A program made the position numbers and the translations under genes. This document shows positions 42,762 to 50,164 of a DNA stretch of 64,000 nucleotides, one piece after another. This stretch comes from Rhodospirillaceae bacterium (lineage in GTDB: Bacteria > Pseudomonadota > Alphaproteobacteria > JAEUKQ01), in the NCBI GenBank assembly GCA_016722635.1, contig JADKIX010000011.1, positions 186,001-250,000 on the forward strand, read 5' to 3'. Numbering within the stretch: the first letter of the stretch is position 1; the number at the start of each line of letters is the position of its first letter. Under the pieces are notes generated by a model. It did not search any database and was not told the origin of the DNA. It saw only the letters and a list, made by a program, of their open reading frames with translations.

Positions 42762-44012
42762 ATGACAAGCCAGGTGGAAAAATATAGAGATTTTTACCGC
42801 AATATGTGGGTTATTGGCCAACATATCCGACACTTATGTATGTTTTGGGCAGCAAGAATTTTGCCCGGCCTCAGCATCGGGCTTTTATCCATCCCTTTCC
42901 TGGTTCCGTTGGCGAATGGCCAGACCAATCCCAATCTGGCCCTAGCGGAAATTGAAAAAATCCGTCAGGAGTTAATTGTTGTTTCCAAACAAGCGCAACA
43001 GCAGCAGCAAACGCTTGCTGGTCTAGAACACAAACTGGAGGAATTGGAAGAAACCGAAAAAGCGAAAATCCAAACCTTGGCTAATCAACAACAAGAAATT
43101 GGCGGGCTGATTTTAATCCTTGTCCGTATTTCCTCCTCACCGCCCGAAGCTTTGGCTTTCAGCCAAAATTCCATTGTCGATATTGTGCGGACAGCGATTT
43201 TGGTGGAAACCACTATCCAGCAGTTACACCAACGCAGCGTGGCTTTGGAAAAAGAATTAGGCAATTTGCAACAAATCCGTCTCCAAATCACTAACCAACA
43301 TTTACAAATTAACCAATCCGCACAAAATTTCGCCCTGGTTGAACAAAAATTATCGGCGCTTTTAGCTCAGCGCCAACAATGGAATAATCTGCCCTCTTCC
43401 GATCGGCAAAATTTTATCGACCGCGTCAATAAATTGACCCAAGACGCTAAAGATTTACGCGAGCTTTTGGCTAAATTCAGTGAATTGCCTTCTGCCCCCG
43501 ACCTTACAGTGGCAATCGATATTGAAACTTTACAACCATCCCATAACCCGCAGCCTAATTCTTCCGTTTCCGTTGTCGCCCTTCGGTTAGAAAAACCAAA
43601 AAACTTTCAAAATTTCCCAACACGCTCCAGCACCCTAACCCCGCCCGTCCAAGGCAAAGTTGTAGGATTTTTTAATAAAACTTATGATACCACTGAAATA
43701 TTGCGGGGGCTTTTTATTGAAACCAATAATAGCGCCCCTGTCTTAGCGCCTTTTGACGGTCAGATAAAATTCCGCGGCCAATTCCGCAGTTACGGTGAAA
43801 TATTGATTATTGAGCACGGGCGGGGATACCACACGGTAATCGGGGGTTTAGGTAAAATTGATGCGGAAATTGGTCAATGGTTTTTAGCAGGTGAGCCGAT
43901 GGGGGTCATGGCTCATACACCAGGCAAAAAACCGCGGCTTTATTTTGAATTGCGCCAACAGGGCCAACCCATTGATCCGTTGCCCTGGTTAAATTTTGTA
44001 CGAAGGGAATAA
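42762..44012 (+). CDS. envC: EnvC-like murein hydrolase activator (degenerate LytM)
   Basis: The 416-residue protein has a membrane or signal segment (about residues 28-50), a long coiled coil (LAEIEKIRQELIVVSKQAQQ onward) and a C-terminal LytM (M23-type) domain: APFDGQIKFRGQFRSYGEIL, then IIEHGRGYHTVIGGLGKI. The zinc HxH of active M23 enzymes is replaced: the end reads PRLYFELRQQGQPIDPLPWL. This is the EnvC pattern, in which an inactive LytM domain activates amidases at the septum. The likely target is the AMIN-domain amidase at 842. It lies between gpmI and ctpA. Confidence 0.85.
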   Translation: MTSQVEKYRDFYRNMWVIGQHIRHLCMFWAARILPGLSIGLLSIPFLVPLANGQTNPNLALAEIEKIRQELIVVSKQAQQQQQTLAGLEHKLEELEETEKAKIQTLANQQQEIGGLILILVRISSSPPEALAFSQNSIVDIVRTAILVETTIQQLHQRSVALEKELGNLQQIRLQITNQHLQINQSAQNFALVEQKLSALLAQRQQWNNLPSSDRQNFIDRVNKLTQDAKDLRELLAKFSELPSAPDLTVAIDIETLQPSHNPQPNSSVSVVALRLEKPKNFQNFPTRSSTLTPPVQGKVVGFFNKTYDTTEILRGLFIETNNSAPVLAPFDGQIKFRGQFRSYGEILIIEHGRGYHTVIGGLGKIDAEIGQWFLAGEPMGVMAHTPGKKPRLYFELRQQGQPIDPLPWLNFVRRE

Positions 44013-44017
44013 ATCAT

Positions 44018-45298
44018 ATGCTAGGGGGCAAAATTTTCTTGAGTTGGGGATTGTTAGCCTTTCTCCTTATTCCTGCCGGATTCTTGCAAGCGCAAACCGC
44101 GCCAAATAAATTATCGGAAACTTATCAGCAGCTGAACCTGTTTAACCAAGTTTTTGATATGATCCGCATGGGGTATCCAGAGCCGGTTGATGACAAAGAA
44201 CTGATTGAGGGGGCACTTAAAGAAATGGCGTCCAGCCTTGATCCCCATTCCCAATATTTAAGTTCCAAAGACATCTCGGCAGAAGAGGAACCCGAAACAG
44301 GTTACGGGGGAATTGGCGTTATTGTTGAGATGGCCGACGGAGCTATTAAAGTTACGGAACCGGTCGAAGGTTCCCCTGCGGACCAGGCGGCAATTCAAGC
44401 GGATGATTTGATTGTCAAAATTGATGGGCAGGAACTTTCAAACATCCCATTTGATCAGGCTATTATCAAGTTACGCGGCCCCATTGATAGTAAAGTAATC
44501 GTTTCGATTAAGCGGGGGCAACAACCCATTTTTGACGTGGAACTAACGCGCGCATTGATCCAATCAAAAATCGTCCGTTCAAGGATTGAGCGGAACCATA
44601 TTGCTTATATCCAAATTACTACCTTTGAAGGCGATCCTTATAAGGAATTCGTCGAACAGTTGAATAAATTAAAAGCGCAGACAGGCAACCATTTGATTGG
44701 GATGGTTTTGGATTTGCGTGGCAATTTGGGTGGATGGGTGAAACAAGCGGTATTGGTTGCTGACGCTTTCTTAGATAAAGGGGAGATCGGATCGACTGTT
44801 TCAGAATACCAGCAACGCACCGACCGGTATCAAGCAACCCCTGGGGATATGATTGATGGCTTGCCGTTAATTATATTGGTTAATGAACAAAGCGCTTCAG
44901 CCTCAGAAATCTTAGCTGCCGCTTTGCAAGATCAGGGTCGCGCTATTATCTTGGGGGTGCGCACATATGGGAAAGCAACGGCTTGGAACCGCTTTGAAAT
45001 GGAAGGGGGCGGGGTTTTACAATTAACAACTAGCTTTGCTTATGGCCCATCCGGCAAGTCCTGGCAAATACGCGGCATTCAACCAGATATTGTTGTTGAA
45101 CAAGGCACCTTCACCCCTGAGATCGTCTCCCGCGAATATACAGAAGAAAAATATCCCAATGCCTTGAAAAACCCCCTTGCCGAAACCGCGCCCAACCCGT
45201 CAACTGCCGTTGTTTCTAGTAAGAGACTGAAAGACAACCAATTGCAGCAGGCGCTGAACATGTTAGAAGCAATTCATATACTGGGCCCATCCCACTAA
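44018..45298 (+). CDS. S41 carboxy-terminal processing protease paralogue, altered active site
   Basis: The 426-residue exported protein has a signal peptide (to about LQAQ), a PDZ domain (GGIGVIVEMADGAIKVTEPV) and an S41 peptidase domain. The Ser (Ser294 in QSASASEI) and Lys (Lys319 in TYGKATAW) of the catalytic set are present. The triad Gln expected four residues after the Lys is Trp323, and the conserved GKGSVQ is GKATAW. It may be a weakened or scaffold form. AAGGGA precedes the ATG six bases after the envC stop. A second, normal-looking copy follows at 45550. Confidence 0.9.
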   Translation: MLGGKIFLSWGLLAFLLIPAGFLQAQTAPNKLSETYQQLNLFNQVFDMIRMGYPEPVDDKELIEGALKEMASSLDPHSQYLSSKDISAEEEPETGYGGIGVIVEMADGAIKVTEPVEGSPADQAAIQADDLIVKIDGQELSNIPFDQAIIKLRGPIDSKVIVSIKRGQQPIFDVELTRALIQSKIVRSRIERNHIAYIQITTFEGDPYKEFVEQLNKLKAQTGNHLIGMVLDLRGNLGGWVKQAVLVADAFLDKGEIGSTVSEYQQRTDRYQATPGDMIDGLPLIILVNEQSASASEILAAALQDQGRAIILGVRTYGKATAWNRFEMEGGGVLQLTTSFAYGPSGKSWQIRGIQPDIVVEQGTFTPEIVSREYTEEKYPNALKNPLAETAPNPSTAVVSSKRLKDNQLQQALNMLEAIHILGPSH

Positions 45299-45549
45299 TT
45301 TATTTTGTACAGCTGATAGAACAAAAGATAAAAATTCTCCTAAACAAATTGAAGAGTACTTACAAAATATCGATGGGTGAGAATTTTAATAATAGTGAAT
45401 CAACCTTATTTTCATATCTTGGCTTTTCCGTCACACTTCACTATATTGAAAAGTGTTTCATTGACTTAACTGGCAATATGCCTCACGCATTATGTCATCG
45501 ACAAAACGGCAAGAGCTCAGAATCTTGCCCGCATTAGAGAGGGAAGAAG

Positions 45550-46851
45550 ATGTTAAAATCAATTCGTTTGCTGGGATTTTCTGCATTATTATCCGCTAGT
45601 TTTTCTTTAACCCTATGGGGCCAGACAAAACCGACCGACACCTACCGGCAATTGGAATTGTTCAGTAACGTATTTGAGAAAATCCGTTCCCAATATGTTG
45701 AATCCGTAAAAGACCAGGAGTTGATTGAAGCTGCCCTCCGCGGGATGGTATCATCGCTTGATCCCCATTCCAGCTATTTGACGGAAAAAGAATTTAAAGC
45801 CATGAATGATGAGATTCGCGGTTTTGCGGGTCTCGGCATGCAGGTCGTTTTAGAGGAAGGGGTTGTGAAAGTTGTTTCTCCTATTGATGATACCCCCGCC
45901 TTCCGAGCGGGCATCCAATCTGGTGATTTGGTCATTGCGATTGACGGGGAGCAAGTTTTTGGCCTGACGCTTGAGCAAGCTGTGGCTAAACTGCGGGGCC
46001 CGATTGGCACAAAAGTGACCATTACCGTGAAAAGGCCTCAACAAGAACCGTTCGATTTGTCATTGGTTCGGGAAAAAATCATCCAAAAAAGCGTTCGTTC
46101 CAGGTTAGAAAACGGCAATATCGGCTATTTGCGGGTCAGCGAATTTACGGATAATACCTACTCAACCTTGGTTGAAGAAATTAAAAAATTAAAAGAACAA
46201 AGTAAAAATCAGTTGATCGGCTTTGTCCTTGATTTACGCAATAATCCGGGCGGCCTCCTGACGCAAGCCATCTCGGTCAGCGATGCTTTCTTGGAAAAAG
46301 GCGAGATTGTTTCCGTTAAAGGGCGCGATGACCGCGATATGAAACGATTCAATGCCACTGCCGGTGATTTGACCGATGGGTTACCCTTGATTGTCTTAAT
46401 CAACCAAGGTTCCGCCTCCGCTTCCGAAATTGTTTCCGGAGCCTTGCAAGACCAGCAACGCGCCATTATCATGGGTGTTAAAAGCTTCGGCAAAGGATCA
46501 GTTCAAAGCATTATCCCCCTTCCCGGATACGGGGCGGTTAAATTTACGACCCAGTTTTATTACACCCCCTCCGGTCGTTCGATTCAAAAAATCGGGATTG
46601 AACCGGATATTATGGTGGAACAAGCTAAAATTGAAACGATTGCACAAGGCCAGGCTTATAGTGAATCAAGCCTTAAAAACAGCTTGAATAACCCCAACCA
46701 AAAACCGGAGCAGACGGAAAATCCGACCAACAACCCTACAACGCAAGGGCAAACGACCACGGCAACCACTACTCCTCCAGTTGATTATCAATTACAGCGG
46801 GCAACTGACTTATTGCGGGGATTAGCCTTAATAAATAAAAAACCGAAATAG
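45550..46851 (+). CDS. ctpA: Carboxy-terminal processing protease CtpA
   Basis: The 433-residue protein has a signal peptide (LLGFSALLSASFSLTLWG), a PDZ domain (GFAGLGMQVVLEEGVVKVVS) and a complete S41 core: GSASASEIV with Ser290, SFGKGSVQ with Lys315 and Gln319, and TTQFYYTPSGRSIQKIGIEP. It trims or degrades periplasmic proteins from the C-terminus. It ends in a Thr/Gln/Asn-rich stretch before a short conserved helix. Its own Shine-Dalgarno (AGAGAGGGAAG) suggests independent translation. A 251-base gap separates it from the diverged copy. Confidence 0.94.
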   Translation: MLKSIRLLGFSALLSASFSLTLWGQTKPTDTYRQLELFSNVFEKIRSQYVESVKDQELIEAALRGMVSSLDPHSSYLTEKEFKAMNDEIRGFAGLGMQVVLEEGVVKVVSPIDDTPAFRAGIQSGDLVIAIDGEQVFGLTLEQAVAKLRGPIGTKVTITVKRPQQEPFDLSLVREKIIQKSVRSRLENGNIGYLRVSEFTDNTYSTLVEEIKKLKEQSKNQLIGFVLDLRNNPGGLLTQAISVSDAFLEKGEIVSVKGRDDRDMKRFNATAGDLTDGLPLIVLINQGSASASEIVSGALQDQQRAIIMGVKSFGKGSVQSIIPLPGYGAVKFTTQFYYTPSGRSIQKIGIEPDIMVEQAKIETIAQGQAYSESSLKNSLNNPNQKPEQTENPTNNPTTQGQTTTATTTPPVDYQLQRATDLLRGLALINKKPK

Positions 46852-46864
46852 TTTTATTGCTGCA

Positions 46865-46900
46865 GGGGGGGCCTGTGCATTCCCCCTTCGGTTTTATTTT
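46865..46900 (+). terminator. Probable intrinsic terminator after ctpA
   Basis: A run of seven G (46865-46871) pairs with CCCCC (46882-46886) around CCTGTGCATT, followed by TTCGGTTTTATTTT. It lies 14 bases after the ctpA stop. Confidence 0.6.
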
Positions 46901-46923
46901 GTTGCATAATATTTCATAAAATC

Positions 46924-47448
46924 ATGTCTCACTTCACCATTCGCCGTCAACCGCGCCGAAATGTTTATCGCCTTGGAGTGGGTATTGTGTTATTCAATCC
47001 AGTGGGAAAGGTTTTGGTTGGCCAACGTCTGGACATGCAATCAGACGCCTGGCAAATGCCCCAAGGGGGCATTGATGCCGATGAAACCCCCTTAGAGGCG
47101 GTATGGCGCGAAATGGAAGAAGAGATCGGTACGCGCAACGCCGAATTATTAGGGGAAAGCCGCGGGTGGTTCACTTATAAGTTGCCGCCAGGTTTGAAAA
47201 AAATACTTTGGAGTGGAAAATACCTTGGTCAGCGGCAAAAATGGTTTGCTTTCCGTTTTTTGGGAACAGATCAAGATATCAATATTCAGACACCGCATCC
47301 TGAGTTTCGAAACTGGCAATGGGTGGAATTCCAAGAATTGCCAAACCTAATCGTTCCCTTTAAGAAAGATTTATACGAACAAATTGTCAAGGAATTTGAA
47401 CCGCTGAAACAAGGATGGTTGGCCAGCAATCCTGTTTCTCCCTTTTAA
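46924..47448 (+). CDS. rppH: RNA pyrophosphohydrolase
   Basis: The 174-residue NUDIX protein starts RRNVYRLGVGIVLFNPVGKV and carries the Nudix box GGIDADETPLEAVWREMEEE followed by IGT. QMPQGGID and the downstream KYLGQRQKWFAFRFLG are typical of RppH, which removes pyrophosphate from mRNA 5' ends and so opens them to RNase E. It lies, as in many Alphaproteobacteria, upstream of the F1 ATP synthase genes, though here about 2.2 kb of other genes intervene. Confidence 0.94.
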   Translation: MSHFTIRRQPRRNVYRLGVGIVLFNPVGKVLVGQRLDMQSDAWQMPQGGIDADETPLEAVWREMEEEIGTRNAELLGESRGWFTYKLPPGLKKILWSGKYLGQRQKWFAFRFLGTDQDINIQTPHPEFRNWQWVEFQELPNLIVPFKKDLYEQIVKEFEPLKQGWLASNPVSPF

Positions 47449-47800
47449 TCCCAAGGTAATGGGTAGATACGGGGTTTGATAGGAATACCTTTTCCCTGGT
47501 CCGATGTTTTCCGAGCTTCTGGTGTAAGGATGGGACTGATCCAGACTTGGTTGATTTTACGAAAGTAAAAGTAGGATCTGAATGAGGATCGGCTGAAAAT
47601 CCCTCGCTCACCGGATCAACATTCGAAATGACCAACTTATCCCAAATGATTTTTTGTGAACCCGGATTAAAGCGCATGGCCCGCAATGCCGGTCGCTGAT
47701 ACTCTTCAGGGATATCCCCCTTAGTGAGAGACAAAATTTTAAGGAAAATACAGATTGGGAAAGGTTTGGCAAACCTTTCAAAAGCCCCTTTATATCGCTG
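47445..47800 (-). pseudogene. Decayed gene, continuation of the small exported ORF
   Basis: On the minus strand one frame reads GDIPEEYQRPALRAMRFNPG followed by SQKIIWDKLVISNVDPVS. After about 47600 a different frame continues plausibly to a stop at 47445-47447: YFRKINQVWISPILTPEARK followed by TSDQGKGIPIKPRIYPLPWD. Neither frame has a good start codon, and the upstream frame is closed by a stop near 47800. The best reading is a protein of about 150 residues broken by at least one frameshift and one stop. I do not recognise a family. The end overlaps the rppH stop by two bases. Confidence 0.45.
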
Positions 47801-47805
47801 TTAGG

Positions 47806-47970
47806 CTATAATCCTCGATAGGAATAGTCCCCTTGTACGGGAGGTTCAAAAAATTTAACCGCAGGACCTTCATTATTATTGTTTTCTTGCGCCAACCCAT
47901 CATGCGATTGCATTATTCCCCCTACCAACAATAAAATTGTGAGCAGATAATATGTATAAATTTTGCTCAT
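47806..47970 (-). CDS. Small exported peptide, perhaps the 5' end of the decayed gene
   Basis: The 54-residue frame starts at ATG 47970 with GAGG about nine bases upstream. It holds a signal peptide (IYTYYLLTILLLVGGIMQSH, cut near GLAQ) and about 25 further residues (EGPAVKFFEPPVQGDYSYRG). The stop at 47806 is followed in other frames by protein-like sequence, so this may be the surviving front of a longer secreted protein. It could instead be a genuine small exported peptide. Confidence 0.45.
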   Translation of the reverse strand: MSKIYTYYLLTILLLVGGIMQSHDGLAQENNNNEGPAVKFFEPPVQGDYSYRGL

Positions 47971-48169
47971 TCTGAGAAAACCTCTTATACACGAAAAATA
48001 GCCATCATATTTTATGTGGTGATTCTGCCATAAAATCATAGATTTTAGCCAGCTTGCGTGATCAACTTAAAAAAACGCTTTTGGGCAATATTTTAAATGG
48101 GGGATGAATAGTAGCGGTGTTCCTGACAGGAGTAGAGTATGATAGGGAAATATTGAGGATTCGTATAAC

Positions 48170-49003
48170 TTACAGCTGCGGTTGTATGACTTGCTTACGC
48201 AATTTTTGGCCGCGGTAAGCAACCAACTTCGTCAATCCCTTCGTCATTAATTGACTTATTTGGCCTTGTGGCTCTAACCCAACCGCCTTCATCACCATGC
48301 TGCTGGCTTTACGCAAATGATATTGCTGATATAAAGGATAGACCCTGGCGCCATATTCCGCTGAATATCGGGAATGGCTGTAACTGTTGTCCATCACACT
48401 GTTAGCGGCATAATAAGCATAAGGCAATTCGTCATCACCTTCAGATTCCCACATTCGGCCCAACGCGATGATTAACCGTCGTAGCTTGCCAACATTTTCT
48501 TTCTTCAGATAGCGTTTCAAATGGATATAGAACAATTTATAATGGCGGAATTCATCCGCCGCAATCAGGCGGCATATTTCTTTCAACAAGGGCTCTTGGC
48601 TGGCATCCCTTAAGGCAGTATAGTAAGAAGTGGTGCCAGTTTCAACAATACAGCGGGCAATTAATTCTCCACTGCGACTGCCGCGAATGGAGGCAGAGGA
48701 GTTGACGGCAATTTTATACCCTTCAGCAAAGCGCTTGAAACAGGATTGATAGTTAAAAGTTGGATCAACCATTTCGGCCCAACGCCCTAGAGCTTGGCCG
48801 TGCTGGACTTCTTCAACCGCCCAATCTCTGGCGGCATCTTGAAATTCCAAATCATCATGAAAAACATTTTTGAGGTAAGTCGCGTAGTCTGCAGCATTCG
48901 ACTCAACCATGCTGGCTGCCTTGACAATCGGTACTAATTCGGGTTTGACGAGGTGAGGGTTAAAATCCTGCCAAGAAATATCATCAAGAGTCCAGTTTTT
49001 CAT
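48170..49003 (-). CDS. Ferritin-like diiron protein
   Basis: The 277-residue helical protein has two ExxH-type sets: a Glu in MVESNAADY with EEVQHG, and a Glu in IVETGTTSYY with DEFRHY. These are the ligands of a four-helix-bundle diiron centre, as in rubrerythrin, ferritin and acyl-ACP desaturase relatives. It could be an oxidase, hydroxylase or iron-handling protein; the substrate cannot be told. There is no signal peptide. It lies alone in the rppH-atpC interval on the minus strand. Confidence 0.78.
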   Translation of the reverse strand: MKNWTLDDISWQDFNPHLVKPELVPIVKAASMVESNAADYATYLKNVFHDDLEFQDAARDWAVEEVQHGQALGRWAEMVDPTFNYQSCFKRFAEGYKIAVNSSASIRGSRSGELIARCIVETGTTSYYTALRDASQEPLLKEICRLIAADEFRHYKLFYIHLKRYLKKENVGKLRRLIIALGRMWESEGDDELPYAYYAANSVMDNSYSHSRYSAEYGARVYPLYQQYHLRKASSMVMKAVGLEPQGQISQLMTKGLTKLVAYRGQKLRKQVIQPQL

Positions 49004-49156
49004 TTTTCCAGCACCTGTTGGTTTCTCTTAATCTAAAAACCCCTAAAACATAGCATAAGAGTTATCTTTTGGATACAAAAAAAATATACTCCCCACCAAT
49101 AGAAGAAAGCAAAAGTTTAGTAAAGCCATAAAATCGGCAAGAGTTAGAAAGCTTTC

Positions 49157-49633
49157 CTATAGATTATATTTAGGCTTTTTTATCTCGTTCCTTCCCATGC
49201 TTAAAATGATCCATTCTGGTGAATTTTCGTAAGTGAGGTGAGTGGTGCGATGTAAAGCATCGGATAACCAGGACAGAAAGGATAACAACGTATTGAAAGC
49301 TGTTTCATTATGAATTTCTTCCGGCGCTATATCCATTTCTATCTTATCATCCTCAAAGAAGTGGCAGTTGACCTCGATATTACCTACAAGAAAAAATCTC
49401 ATCGTAGTGGCTAGGCCTCTGTCTCGAAAATGAAGTACGGATTTAAAATTTAAAAGTATTTTCCCTTTTTCTGGACCATGCCAAAACTGGGGATGAAAAT
49501 GCGACAAAATCTGTGCAATAAAAAGATCCCATAAGGCCGCATCCGCCTCGAAAACATAAATATCGCGCAGCGATCCGTCGCACTCAAAATGGGATTTTAG
49601 CAATTCCCAATAGTTTATGTTTTGCTGTTCCAT
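49157..49633 (-). CDS. Orphan protein with an immunity-like sequence pattern
   Basis: The 158-residue soluble protein reads LLKSHFECDGSLRDIYVFEA near the start and VNCHFFEDDKIEMDIAPEEI in the middle. This combination is one I associate with a widespread group of uncharacterised, patchily distributed bacterial proteins resembling contact-dependent or polymorphic-toxin immunity proteins; that is recall, not a search result. No toxin gene lies nearby. The gene sits between the ferritin-like gene and atpC, same strand, and looks like an accessory insertion. Confidence 0.55.
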   Translation of the reverse strand: MEQQNINYWELLKSHFECDGSLRDIYVFEADAALWDLFIAQILSHFHPQFWHGPEKGKILLNFKSVLHFRDRGLATTMRFFLVGNIEVNCHFFEDDKIEMDIAPEEIHNETAFNTLLSFLSWLSDALHRTTHLTYENSPEWIILSMGRNEIKKPKYNL

Positions 49634-49715
49634 GGCTCTTAACGTGACGATGAAGAGTATCGATTAGGCGATTGTTCCGCCCTGCAGAACCCCAAAGCTT
49701 TGTAAAGAAAACTTT

Positions 49716-50135
49716 TTACCCATACACATTCGGCTCTAAAGCGTCGATTTGGGCTTGCATAACAACCAGTTGTTTTTCGTAAAAAACTTGCTGCTCTGGT
49801 TTGGGTTCAACCTTTTGATCTTCTTGCAGGCGGCTGATCTGTTTTTCCAATTGGGCACGGTTAATTTGCTCTACCTTGACCGCTTGGGTTGCAAGAATGG
49901 CACAATGGCTTGGGGTAATTTCGGCAAATCCACCACTTACGAATATTTTCTCAAAAACCGTTGTTTCATTGAAAACTACCACAACGCCAGCACGCAACAA
50001 GGAAATGAAGGGGGCATGGCCAGGCAATGCCGAAAAATCACCTAATTCTCCCGGCACGACCACATTGGTTACCTCTTGACTAAAGATAACTCTTTCTGGG
50101 GTAATGATCTCAAGTTTTATTGTTTCCCCTGCCAT
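49716..50135 (-). CDS. atpC: F-type ATP synthase subunit epsilon
   Basis: The 139-residue protein has the beta-sandwich of epsilon: LEIITPERVIFSQEVTNVVV and GELGDFSALPGHAPFISLLR, then a C-terminal helical region. It belongs to the central stalk and can inhibit ATP hydrolysis. It is the last gene of the minus-strand atpH-A-G-D-C operon, 29 bases after atpD. Confidence 0.95.
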   Translation of the reverse strand: MAGETIKLEIITPERVIFSQEVTNVVVPGELGDFSALPGHAPFISLLRAGVVVVFNETTVFEKIFVSGGFAEITPSHCAILATQAVKVEQINRAQLEKQISRLQEDQKVEPKPEQQVFYEKQLVVMQAQIDALEPNVYG

Positions 50136-50164
50136 TCATCCATTCCTTTTCGGTTATGTGACCC

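Noticed and set aside
45349..45537. 62-codon frame between the two ctpA copies
   Set aside because: It opens at TTG without a Shine-Dalgarno, and the composition is not protein-like; I treat the gap as non-coding.
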